Assembly: GCF_013378055.1 (NCBI RefSeq)
Contig: NZ_CP051130.1
Location: forward strand, 558,001-622,000
DNA from: Parasphingopyxis sp. CP4
GTDB lineage: Bacteria > Pseudomonadota > Alphaproteobacteria > Sphingomonadales > Sphingomonadaceae
Length of the DNA: 64,000 bases
Reading direction: 5' to 3'
The notes under the pieces were generated by a model, which saw nothing but the letters and a program-made list of their open reading frames with translations, had not been told where the DNA came from and ran no database searches. Positions 52,554 to 60,946 of the stretch are shown here, piece by piece (positions within the stretch are counted from its first letter, which is position 1; every line of letters starts with the position of its first letter). The position numbers and the translations under genes were made by a program.

Positions 52554-54311
52554 TCAGACCAGCGCCTTGGCTTCATCATCCATCGTTCCCGATACAGTGT
52601 CGGATTCGAGGAGCATCTCGGTATGGGCAGCGCCTGACGGGATCATCGGGAAGCAGTTGGCGAGCTTGGCCACGGCACAATCCACCAGGACCGGTCCGTC
52701 ATGGGCCAGCATGGCTTCAATCCCGCTCTCCAGATCATCGGGAGATTCGATCTTGATACCCTTCCAGCCATAGGCTTCCACCAACTTCACAAAATCTGGC
52801 AAGGAATCGCTGTAACTCTCAGAATATCGACCAGAATATGTCAGTTCCTGCCACTGGCGAACCATCCCCATATATTCATTGTTGAGGATGAAGACTTTCA
52901 CCGGCAGGCGATACTGGCTGGCCGTGCCGAGCTCCTGGATATTCATCTGGATCGATGCTTCGCCGGCAATATCGATGACGAGCGCGTTCGGATTGCCGAT
53001 TTGCGCGCCGATCGCGGCCGGCAAGCCATAGCCCATTGTCCCGAGGCCCCCGGACGTCAGCCATTTATTGGGGCTTTCGAAGCCGAAATGCTGAGCTGCC
53101 CACATCTGATGCTGCCCGACTTCGGTGGTGATGATCGGATTATGCGCATGGGTGGCTTTCCAGAGTGCTTGGATCGCCGCCTGCGGCATGATTTCTTCCT
53201 TGGATTCCGGGAAAGCCAAGCATTTGGTTGCCCGCCATCCGTCGATCCGCGCCCACCAATCCTGGAGATCGGCCTTTTGATATTGCCGCGCCTTCCAGAT
53301 TTTGACCATATCTTCCATTGCGCGGCCGGCATCGGCATTGATGGCGAGGTCAACCGGAACGATCTTGTTGATCGAGCTGCGATCGATATCGATATGTATC
53401 TTCTTGGAATGCGGTGCAAAAGCATCGAGACGGCCGGTTACCCGGTCATCAAAACGGGCGCCGATCGCAATAATCAGATCAGCCTTGTTCATCGCCATAT
53501 TGGCTTCAAAGGTGCCGTGCATGCCGAGCATGCCCATCCACTGGTCCGATGAGGCCGGCAAAGCGCCCAATCCCATCAGTGTCGAAGTGACCGGTGCACC
53601 GGTGATCCGGGCGAGTTCCTGCAACATCATGCTGGCACCCGGGCCGGAATTGATGATCCCGCCGCCAGTATAGAAGATCGGCCGCTCCGCTGCGGCGATC
53701 ATTTCGACCGCTGCTTCGATATTCTTGGGGTCCGGCTTGTCGCGCGGAACATAGGCTTTGTGCGGCATCGGCCCCGATTTGCGGTACCGTCCGGTAGCGA
53801 CCTGCACATCCTTTGGGATATCGACCACAACCGGGCCTGGTCGGCCGGTGGTTGCGATGAAAAAGGCTTCCTGCATCACGCTACCCAGCTTGTCCGGGTC
53901 TTTGACGAGATAATTATGCTTGGTGCAGTGGCGCGTAATGCCAACCGTATCCGCTTCCTGGAACGCGTCCGTGCCGATCAGGGTGGAGGGGACCTGGCCG
54001 GTGATAACCACCATCGGTATCGAATCCATCAGCGCATCGGTGATGCCGGTTACCGCATTGGTTGCGCCAGGACCCGATGTAACCAGGACGACACCGGGTT
54101 TACCCGTGGCCCGCGCATAGCCTTCGGCAGCATGGGCCGCGCCTTGCTCGTGACGGCACAAAATATGGCGAATTCGCGTCTGTTTGAACAGCGAGTCATA
54201 GATTGGCAGCACGGCGCCGCCCGGATAGCCGAAAATGACTTCCACGCCGCAATCCAACAGCGCTTCGACCAATATATCTGCCCCGGCTTTTTCGTTCGCC
54301 ATGATATCCAT
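52554..54311 (-). CDS. ilvB: Acetolactate synthase large subunit
   Basis: ThDP- and FAD-dependent catalytic subunit, 585 residues, condensing two pyruvates or pyruvate with 2-oxobutyrate. Near residue 30 GYPGGAVLPIYDSLF and the following conserved Glu of RHEQGAAHAAEGYAR activate ThDP. The diphosphate site is the AGEASIQMNIQELGT segment near 450, with NNEYMGMVRQWQ after it. Start ATG 54311 or, four codons on, ATG 54302 (MANEKAG). First structural gene of the ilv operon; a possible leader peptide precedes it. Confidence 0.96.
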   Translation of the reverse strand: MDIMANEKAGADILVEALLDCGVEVIFGYPGGAVLPIYDSLFKQTRIRHILCRHEQGAAHAAEGYARATGKPGVVLVTSGPGATNAVTGITDALMDSIPMVVITGQVPSTLIGTDAFQEADTVGITRHCTKHNYLVKDPDKLGSVMQEAFFIATTGRPGPVVVDIPKDVQVATGRYRKSGPMPHKAYVPRDKPDPKNIEAAVEMIAAAERPIFYTGGGIINSGPGASMMLQELARITGAPVTSTLMGLGALPASSDQWMGMLGMHGTFEANMAMNKADLIIAIGARFDDRVTGRLDAFAPHSKKIHIDIDRSSINKIVPVDLAINADAGRAMEDMVKIWKARQYQKADLQDWWARIDGWRATKCLAFPESKEEIMPQAAIQALWKATHAHNPIITTEVGQHQMWAAQHFGFESPNKWLTSGGLGTMGYGLPAAIGAQIGNPNALVIDIAGEASIQMNIQELGTASQYRLPVKVFILNNEYMGMVRQWQELTYSGRYSESYSDSLPDFVKLVEAYGWKGIKIESPDDLESGIEAMLAHDGPVLVDCAVAKLANCFPMIPSGAAHTEMLLESDTVSGTMDDEAKALV

Positions 54312-54314
54312 CCA

Positions 54315-54365
54315 TTACCCAATGTTGCGCCGCAATAGCAGCGCGGGAACCGGGCTGCTAGACAT
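54315..54365 (-). CDS. Possible leader peptide before ilvB
   Basis: A 16-residue frame, MSSSPVPALLLRRNIG, containing Val, three consecutive Leu and Ile codons, ending one base-step from the ilvB start region. The sequence can form a GC-rich hairpin (AGCAGC with GCTGCT). Branched-chain residues suit an ilv attenuator, but there is no ribosome-binding site and little room for a terminator. Confidence 0.3.
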   Translation of the reverse strand: MSSSPVPALLLRRNIG

Positions 54366-54389
54366 GTAAAAATTGTCTGTCAATCGATA

Positions 54390-55328
54390 TTATTGTAATT
54401 TAGTTACAATATTCTTTTCAATATCATCATATTCTGATTCATTGATGCGCGGCCATGCCTCGGGGGACTGATTGGAGAACCAGGTATATTGCCGTTTGGC
54501 GTAGCGGCGCGTTGCTTGAGCGGTTGTGGCAATAGCTTCTTCGCGGCTTTGCGCTCCCGCCAGAAAAGCCCTGATTTCCGGGACTCCGATCGCCCGCATG
54601 ATGGGAAGAGATGGATCCAAATCACGCGCCACCAACGCTTCAACCTCGTCTACTGCACCGCTGTCGAACATATCCGCAAAGCGGCGATCACACCGTTCAA
54701 ACAGCCATTCGCGATCGGGCAGGATAATCAGCGGCGAGAGTGCAATTACGCCGCCAATCCCGCCGATTTTCTGTTTTTGCCAGTCGCCGATAGTCTGGCC
54801 GCTTGAACGCACGACTTCCAGAGCGCGCTGGACCCGGGTTGTGTCGGTTGCATTGAGACGCGCGGCGGACGCCGGATCTTCAGCCTGTAACGCCGCATAG
54901 GCATAGCTGACGGCCAGCGCGCGGACAGCGGAGCGGATATCGGGATCGATTTCGGGAATCGGTGCGAGGCCTTCGAGCAGCGCGCGATGGTAGAGCCCGG
55001 TCCCGCCGACCAGAATTGCGGGCTTTCCTGCGCTATGCGCGGCCGCGATTGACGTCTTGGCGTCATCGGCCCAACGCGCCGCGGAACAGGCATCCGCGCC
55101 ATCGATATAGCCGAACAGTTCATGGGGCAGGGCGGCTTCTTCAGCCTCAGACGGTCGCGCTGTGACGATCCGCAGGTCGCGATACACCTGCGCGCTATCG
55201 GCGTTGATAATGATCCCGCTCGCGCGCTCGGCGATCCGCATAGCAAGAGACGACTTGCCGCTTGCCGTTGGCCCGGCAATAAGCGCGACACGCGCGCCCT
55301 GATAGCTTTCCCTGGAGTTGCCCCGCAT
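54390..55328 (-). CDS. miaA: tRNA dimethylallyltransferase
   Basis: Transfers a dimethylallyl group to A37 of tRNAs reading UNN codons. About 312 residues. P-loop IAGPTASGKSS near 17, then INADSAQVYRDLRIVTARPS (DSxQ motif with general-base Asp), GGTGLYHRALLEGL near 108. The C-terminal zinc-like and tRNA-binding segment ends with QATRRYAKRQYTWF. ATG 55328 is used; ATGs at 55334 and 55346 would reach further into serB. Its start codon shares CATG with that of serB on the other strand. Confidence 0.93.
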   Translation of the reverse strand: MRGNSRESYQGARVALIAGPTASGKSSLAMRIAERASGIIINADSAQVYRDLRIVTARPSEAEEAALPHELFGYIDGADACSAARWADDAKTSIAAAHSAGKPAILVGGTGLYHRALLEGLAPIPEIDPDIRSAVRALAVSYAYAALQAEDPASAARLNATDTTRVQRALEVVRSSGQTIGDWQKQKIGGIGGVIALSPLIILPDREWLFERCDRRFADMFDSGAVDEVEALVARDLDPSLPIMRAIGVPEIRAFLAGAQSREEAIATTAQATRRYAKRQYTWFSNQSPEAWPRINESEYDDIEKNIVTKLQ

Positions 55329-56208
55329 GCTCATTGCAACGCTCATAGCAGCAGATCGTCTTTCTGCAGGCGATATTTCGCTTGCGAAGGATATTCTGGC
55401 CGAGAGTGGAGCGTCGATTTCCGAGGATCGCTGGATTGAAGCGGAAAAAGCGGCGGACATCCGCTTTTCTGGAGATTTGTCAGCGGCCCGCAGCGCACTG
55501 GCGACAATTACTGACCCGATTGACGTCATCATCCAGGACGAGATCAATCGCGCCAAGAAACTATTCGTTGCCGATATGGATTCGACAATGATTACAGTCG
55601 AATGCCTGGACGAACTGGCAGATTATGCCGGGTTCAAGGACCAGGTCTCGGCTATCACCGAACGGGCCATGCAAGGCGAACTTGATTTTGTCGCGGCGCT
55701 CGACGAACGGGTGGCTCTGCTCGCGGATATGGACGCGGATGTTGTGAGCCGCTGCCATGAAGAGCGGGTGAGGATATCGGAAGGCACGCAAACCCTGGTG
55801 CGGACGATGAAAGCGCACGGCACGACCAATGTGCTGGTATCCGGTGGTTTCACGCTGTTTGCGGATCGTGTGGCTCTAGAAATCGGCTTTGACCGCGCGG
55901 TCGCCAATACACTCGCCATTGCGGATGGCCGCCTGACCGGACGGGTTGACCGGCCGATCATCGACGGAACGGCCAAATTACAGATTCTGAACGAGGAAAC
56001 TGTGCGCTTGGGGCTCGATCCGGCAGAAACCATGGCGATTGGCGATGGCGCCAATGATCTGGCGATGGTTGAGCGCTCCGGCCTCGGCGTTGCGTATCGC
56101 GGCAAGCCCAAGCTGCGCGATGCAGCGGACGCACGGATTGATCATGGGGATCTAACGGCATTGCTGTACGCGCAGGGCTATGCCCGGGCCGATTGGGTGG
56201 AAGCCTAG
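55327..56208 (+). CDS. serB: Phosphoserine phosphatase SerB
   Basis: HAD-family enzyme of 293 residues for the last step of serine synthesis. Catalytic motif DMDSTMITVE (DxDxT, near 81), motif II VLVSGGFT near 175, Lys and the metal motif GDGANDLAMV near 240. The first 75 residues are a regulatory N-terminal domain. ATG 55327 follows TGGAG by nine bases; TTG 55318 is too close to that site. Confidence 0.95.
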   Translation: MLIATLIAADRLSAGDISLAKDILAESGASISEDRWIEAEKAADIRFSGDLSAARSALATITDPIDVIIQDEINRAKKLFVADMDSTMITVECLDELADYAGFKDQVSAITERAMQGELDFVAALDERVALLADMDADVVSRCHEERVRISEGTQTLVRTMKAHGTTNVLVSGGFTLFADRVALEIGFDRAVANTLAIADGRLTGRVDRPIIDGTAKLQILNEETVRLGLDPAETMAIGDGANDLAMVERSGLGVAYRGKPKLRDAADARIDHGDLTALLYAQGYARADWVEA

Positions 56209-56212
56209 GCGG

Positions 56213-56524
56213 TTAGCGCGTCATATCCGCAGCGACGGCGCTCAACGCAAAGGCCACCGCGTGCTCATCACCCAGAAAACTCAGCTCAATCCCGGTTTCC
56301 GATACAGCATGCACTTCGGCGACAATTTCGCCAGCGGCCGGATGAACCAGGGTTACGTTGCTGCCATGGGTGAGTTCGGCATTGCTGCGGATGGTGGCGC
56401 CACGGCCGGAAACGGCTTCCAGAGCGGCCGGCGACGGGCTGTCAGCATGCAGAACGCACATCCGCCGACGCCGCCAAGGGGAGGCCATCGATCTGGCATT
56501 TTTTAACCGATATTTCTGTGACAT
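56213..56524 (-). CDS. Hypothetical protein, possibly PilZ-like
   Basis: A 103-residue protein. The N-terminal 30 residues are basic (PWRRRRMC); the rest alternates like a small beta barrel: HGSNVTLVHPAAGEIVAEVHAV, then TGIELSFLGDEHAVAFALSA. This faintly resembles a PilZ domain, but the usual RxxxR and D/NxSxxG motifs are not clear. It converges with serB, 4 bases apart. Confidence 0.5.
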   Translation of the reverse strand: MSQKYRLKNARSMASPWRRRRMCVLHADSPSPAALEAVSGRGATIRSNAELTHGSNVTLVHPAAGEIVAEVHAVSETGIELSFLGDEHAVAFALSAVAADMTR

Positions 56525-56583
56525 GCGACCTCCCTGCGGGGAAGTCGTTTAGTGGCGACCAGCAAATATTCGGTTAAGCCAAG

Positions 56584-57681
56584 CTAACGACGGCGGACCG
56601 TAATGCACTCCGAACCAGCCTGCGCAGCGGAGCGGCAGGCGCGTTGCGCTTCCGCCCGGGTCTGGAACGGGCCGGCCTGGAGGCGCGTAAGCGTTCCGGC
56701 GCGCACCAGATAGGGCTGCAGAGCTGCGAGCGCCGATGATTGGTTGGCGAGCCGGCGCCACAAGGCTTCGGCGCGCGGACGTTCGCTGAAGGCACCTAGC
56801 TGGATCCGCCAATCGCCCGTCCGGGCTGCCGGGGCCGCTGTCGTCGTTCCCACCGGTGATGACGGCACATTGATCACTGGAGCCGGGACTGGGGCTGGCG
56901 CTGGTGCTGCCACCTGGACTGGCGGGGCGGATACTGGTGGAACGGCGACAGGCGGCGAAACTGGCGGTGCTGCAACCGGCGGCGGCACCTCGACCGGCGT
57001 GAAAGTGCTGCTCGGTGCCGGCGTTGGCGTCACAGCCGGAGCAGCCGCTACAACTGGCGCAGAAGCCGGCGCCGGCACTGGCGGCGGGGAAACACCAACT
57101 GGTGTCGTTGGGTTGGCCGCGGCCATCTGGGTGGCCATTTCACGGCCCTGTTCGCGCTGCTCGATCGGGATATAGACATCCATCTGTTGCAGACTTGCCG
57201 AAGCCTGTGGAATCCCGGCTTCCGACGCGTTCGTCATCAGCGCATAGGCCCGTGGCCAGTCGCGCGGTGCCAGATCGCCGTTAAACAGCGCGGTTCCATA
57301 GATATATTGAGCGCGGGGTTCGCCCGCTTCTGCTGCACGGACAATGTAGGGCATTGCCTGTTCGCGATTGCCTTCCTGAAACAGGATCAACCCGTAATTG
57401 GCATCAGCCTGCAAATGGCCCTGGGCGGCGGCCAGTCCGAACAAATCGCGCGCCCGGCCCATATCCTGCGGTACCCCGCGGCCCAGCTTGTATGCCTGCC
57501 CAAGATTGAACTGCGCATCCGGATCGCCTGCCTCAGCGAGCGGCTGCCACTCGGAAACGGCTTGTGCATAGTCACCGCCGCGCCACGCCTCGACGCCTGC
57601 TTGAACGTCGGCATAGGCCGCATTGTGTAGGCAAAAGAGCGCTACTGCTGCTCCAATCGCCGTGGTGTGCCGTATCGCCAT
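56584..57681 (-). CDS. Sel1-repeat and SPOR-domain exported protein
   Basis: A 365-residue protein: signal peptide (GAAVALFCLHNAAYA), three or four Sel1-like repeats at about 35-180 (GDPDAQFNLGQAYKLGRGVPQDM), a long Pro/Val/Ala linker (about 195-285), and a SPOR domain at about 290-362 (WRIQLGAFSERPRAEALWRRL). SPOR domains bind denuded glycan at division sites. It diverges from parA. The TPR/SPOR protein at 59434-60930 has a parallel layout. Confidence 0.85.
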   Translation of the reverse strand: MAIRHTTAIGAAVALFCLHNAAYADVQAGVEAWRGGDYAQAVSEWQPLAEAGDPDAQFNLGQAYKLGRGVPQDMGRARDLFGLAAAQGHLQADANYGLILFQEGNREQAMPYIVRAAEAGEPRAQYIYGTALFNGDLAPRDWPRAYALMTNASEAGIPQASASLQQMDVYIPIEQREQGREMATQMAAANPTTPVGVSPPPVPAPASAPVVAAAPAVTPTPAPSSTFTPVEVPPPVAAPPVSPPVAVPPVSAPPVQVAAPAPAPVPAPVINVPSSPVGTTTAAPAARTGDWRIQLGAFSERPRAEALWRRLANQSSALAALQPYLVRAGTLTRLQAGPFQTRAEAQRACRSAAQAGSECITVRRR

Positions 57682-57866
57682 TGTCCGTCTCCGAATTTAC
57701 TCAGCGCCTTAACTATCTTGAATAATAGCAGGGTTAAAGCCGGATTAGCAAAGATGAAGCGTCCTTTTCCGGGACATAAATCAAATTTTTAGCTCGGGCG
57801 TTAACCAGATTTTAGTCACCAGAGTGGCAATCCCCCATCTGAAATTCCGCCATCGAAGGGGATATC

Positions 57867-58589
57867 ATGCGCGTATTGGCATTAGCATCGCAAAAAGGCG
57901 GCTCGGGAAAGACAACGCTTTCCGGGCACCTTGCCGTAGAGGCACAGCGAAGTGGCGCAGGGCCAGTGGTCCTGATCGACATCGATCCGCAGGGGTCGCT
58001 TGCCGACTGGTGGAACGAGCGTGAAGACGACATGCCGGCCTTTGCCCAGACGACGGTTGCCCGATTGGCCGCCGATCTAGAGGTTCTGCGTCAGCAAGGT
58101 TTCAAAATGGCGATCCTCGATACGCCGCCCGCCATCACCATGGCGATCCAGAGCGTTATCCAGGTTGCCGAGCTTATCGTTATTCCGACGCGCCCAAGCC
58201 CGCATGACTTGCGCGCCGTTGGTGCCACGGTCGATTTGTGTGAGCGCGCCGGCAAGCCGCTGATCTTCGTGGTCAACGCGGCCACCCCGAAAGCGAAAAT
58301 TACTTATGAAGCCGCCGTAGCGCTGTCGCAGCATGGCACCGTTGCGCCTGTGACGCTTCACCACCGTACCGATTTTGCCGCTTCGATGATTGACGGCCGA
58401 ACCGTCATGGAAATCGATCCGGGCGGAAAGTCTGCAGCCGAAGTTCAAGAGCTCTGGGCCTATATTTCGGACCGGCTCGAAAAGAATTTCCGCCGCACAG
58501 TATTCAGCGGGCCAAAGCTCTCGGCCCAGCCTCGTACCGTTCAACGTCCCGCAGCAGGTGGTTTCGGCCGCCGGGTGACAGGCCAGTAG
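57867..58589 (+). CDS. ParA-family ATPase (orphan)
   Basis: A 240-residue Walker-type ATPase. Deviant Walker A is QKGGSGKTTLSGHL (10-23), Walker A' VVLIDIDPQGSLADWW (in part), Walker B MAILDTPPA near 88. The length and lack of an N-terminal HTH make it a chromosomal ParA/MipZ-like positioning protein rather than plasmid type. No parB adjoins it; instead an acidic protein with a ribbon-helix-helix-like end follows 10 bases later. Confidence 0.87.
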   Translation: MRVLALASQKGGSGKTTLSGHLAVEAQRSGAGPVVLIDIDPQGSLADWWNEREDDMPAFAQTTVARLAADLEVLRQQGFKMAILDTPPAITMAIQSVIQVAELIVIPTRPSPHDLRAVGATVDLCERAGKPLIFVVNAATPKAKITYEAAVALSQHGTVAPVTLHHRTDFAASMIDGRTVMEIDPGGKSAAEVQELWAYISDRLEKNFRRTVFSGPKLSAQPRTVQRPAAGGFGRRVTGQ

Positions 58590-58599
58590 GAGCGACACG

Positions 58600-59418
58600 A
58601 TGAGCGAAGAAAAATTCGCGGCGCTGTCCTCGGGCCTGTTGGCACGCAAAGGTGCTGCAAAACCGGCGATGCGACGCCAGGGGTTTATCAACCCACAAGG
58701 TGACGTCACCGAAGATCTCGGCTGGAATGATATGGGTTTTGAAGGCCCTAAGCCGGTCGATTCCGAAACCGAATTTCACGGTGAAGCGCCGTTACCGGAA
58801 GTCCGCCGGCAGCAAGATCAGCTGACTGAAGGGCTCCAGGACGATCAGGACGCGAATGGCGTCATTCCTGAAGATGGCGGATTTATGCCAGAACATGAGC
58901 CCTACAAGGTCGATGGCCATGGCGGATTGACGCCAATGGGGCAGGAAGACCTGGACGAAGAAGACGAAGCGGAAGCCGAATATGAGGCGGATGCTGAGGC
59001 TGAAATCGAAGCGGAATCGGAAGCGATAAACGGTGAAGACACCGAAATCGAAGACGATGAAACCAACGGTTCTGCGCATGGCTTGAGCATTTATGGACGC
59101 GCACCGTCTAATGGCGAGACGTCTGACGCACAGCCGCGCAAGAAGATGCAGGCCCTTCCCGAACCACAGCCGGTCAAACCCGCTGCGGCTCCGGAAGCCA
59201 CAAAAACTGTTGATCGCGCCGCCGACAAGGTCCCGGCTCGCGAAAAAGTCGCCTTTACGCTGCGACTCGACAAGGACCGTCATCTCAAACTGCGGTTGGC
59301 ATCAGCCGTCACAAACCAGTCGGCCCAGCGCCTTGTTACCGAAGCGCTCGACCGTTTTCTCGAGGAGCATCCTGAAGTGCAGGCGCTGTCCGGCCATGCC
59401 GGCGGCAAAACGCACTGA
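58600..59418 (+). CDS. Acidic protein with a ribbon-helix-helix-like C-terminus
   Basis: A 272-residue protein coupled to parA. Residues 1-50 are a basic/aromatic head (ALSSGLLARKGAAKPAMRRQ), residues 105-155 are almost pure Glu/Asp/Ala (disordered), and the last 50 residues (VAFTLRLDKDRHLKLRLA, then QSAQRLVTEALDRFLEEHPE) resemble a ribbon-helix-helix. It could anchor or cap the ParA neighbour, but no function is known. Confidence 0.7.
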   Translation: MSEEKFAALSSGLLARKGAAKPAMRRQGFINPQGDVTEDLGWNDMGFEGPKPVDSETEFHGEAPLPEVRRQQDQLTEGLQDDQDANGVIPEDGGFMPEHEPYKVDGHGGLTPMGQEDLDEEDEAEAEYEADAEAEIEAESEAINGEDTEIEDDETNGSAHGLSIYGRAPSNGETSDAQPRKKMQALPEPQPVKPAAAPEATKTVDRAADKVPAREKVAFTLRLDKDRHLKLRLASAVTNQSAQRLVTEALDRFLEEHPEVQALSGHAGGKTH

Positions 59419-59433
59419 TTGAGGAGGGGTATT

Positions 59434-60930
59434 ATGAAACCGAGCATCGCAAAAATCGCTGCATCGACATTGGCCGTAGGCGCCTCGATTGCTGGCTTCA
59501 CGCCGCTTCTGCAGGGCGCGCTTTCCACCGGGACCAGCGCGAGCGACAGTCGCGCAATTTCGCAAGCTGCCGACGCAGCGTCCAGCGCCCGGGCCGCCTT
59601 GGCTGACAATGACGGCATCGCTGCAATCCGCCATGCGGAACGCGCGGTTCAGGCTCTGCCCAACAGCGCGGAATATCGCCATCTTCTGGGCCGCTCCTAT
59701 CTCGCTGCGGGTCGCTTTGCTTCGGCAGAAACCAGTTTCCAGGATGCGTTGACGATCAATCCAGACCTAGGTCGCACGGCGTTCAACCTGGCGCTCTCAC
59801 AGATTGCTCAGGGCAAGCACAGCAATGCGCTGTCTGAACTGAACAATCTTGAAGGCCGCCTTGGAGCGTCTGATCTCGGTCTTGCCATGGCTCTGGCCGG
59901 TAATCATGAGCGCGCTATCTCAATCCTTCAACAGGCATCGCGCGCCAATGGCGGCGATCCTCGGGCTCGTCAGAATCTGGCGCTGACCTATGCATTGGCC
60001 GGTCGTTGGGCGGAAGCCCGCATCACGGCAGCGCAGGATGTTAGCGTTGCCGATCTTGAAGGCCGGATGCAGGACTGGAGCCAGTTCGCATCAGCTGAAC
60101 ATGACTATGAACAGGTGTCGAGCCTTTTGGGTGTTACGGCCGATCTCACGGATCCCGGTCAGCCGATTCGCCTCGCACTCGCTCCGCAGTCTGACGCAAT
60201 CATGACCGCCGAAGCGCCTGTCGCAGAGGAATATATCGAAGAAAACCCGGTTGTTGCTGTTACGGCACCAGTTGAGGAATCGACGTTCACGGAAGTCGAA
60301 GTGCCTGAGGTTATCGAAGCAGACGAAACGCCGATGCGCGTTGCGGCGGCCGAGACCGAAGAGTTTACGCCTCCGGCTGCGGACGCCTTCATCGTTGAAG
60401 AAGAAGATGCTTTTGCGCCGGTTGAAGCAGACGAGGCCATCGCCGCCGCCGCTGCGCCGGTCGAAGAGCCGATCGTTGCGCTCACGGCGCCGGTTGTTGC
60501 CGCTGAAGCACCAGCCGAAGAAGAATGGCTCGCTGTACTGCGCGCTGCACGTGCTCCAGAGCGTCCGGTTGAAGCCGTTGCGCCGGTTGCGCAGCCTGAA
60601 GCACCTGCTGTCCAAGCCCGTCAGTCGGACGGTCGCTATGTGATCCAGCTTGGTGCCTTTGCCACCCAGTCAAATGTCCAGGTTGCCTGGAACCGCGCTC
60701 TTCGCCGGCACAATGCCTTGTCGAATTACGCTCCGTCAGGCGCAACCATTGAACATGGTCGTACTCTCTATCGCCTGTCTTTCGGCGGTTTTGAAACCCG
60801 CGGCGAAGCCAATCGCATGTGCCGAACATTGCGTTCGCGTGGTCAGGACTGTTTTGTCCGCGTCCGCGCCGGTGATGCGCCGCTGCAGATGGCTGCCCGT
60901 ACGGGTGCCGGAGCTGCAACGCTTCGCTAG
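59434..60930 (+). CDS. TPR and SPOR domain exported protein
   Basis: A 498-residue protein with GAGGAGGGG before ATG 59434. Signal-like N-terminus (IAKIAASTLAVGASIAGFTP), TPR repeats at about 45-210 (EYRHLLGRSYLAAGRFASAETSF), a Glu/Val/Ala/Pro-rich linker (about 240-400) and a C-terminal SPOR domain (YVIQLGAFATQSNVQVAW, about 405-480). It is the third gene of the parA cluster and mirrors the Sel1/SPOR gene on the other side. Confidence 0.85.
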   Translation: MKPSIAKIAASTLAVGASIAGFTPLLQGALSTGTSASDSRAISQAADAASSARAALADNDGIAAIRHAERAVQALPNSAEYRHLLGRSYLAAGRFASAETSFQDALTINPDLGRTAFNLALSQIAQGKHSNALSELNNLEGRLGASDLGLAMALAGNHERAISILQQASRANGGDPRARQNLALTYALAGRWAEARITAAQDVSVADLEGRMQDWSQFASAEHDYEQVSSLLGVTADLTDPGQPIRLALAPQSDAIMTAEAPVAEEYIEENPVVAVTAPVEESTFTEVEVPEVIEADETPMRVAAAETEEFTPPAADAFIVEEEDAFAPVEADEAIAAAAAPVEEPIVALTAPVVAAEAPAEEEWLAVLRAARAPERPVEAVAPVAQPEAPAVQARQSDGRYVIQLGAFATQSNVQVAWNRALRRHNALSNYAPSGATIEHGRTLYRLSFGGFETRGEANRMCRTLRSRGQDCFVRVRAGDAPLQMAARTGAGAATLR

Positions 60931-60946
60931 TCGAACACATTATCGA

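Noticed and set aside
54462-55556. Longer miaA reading frame starting at 55556
   Set aside because: The extra 76 codons lie opposite serB coding sequence and have no MiaA similarity; the P-loop follows the ATG at 55328 at the usual distance.
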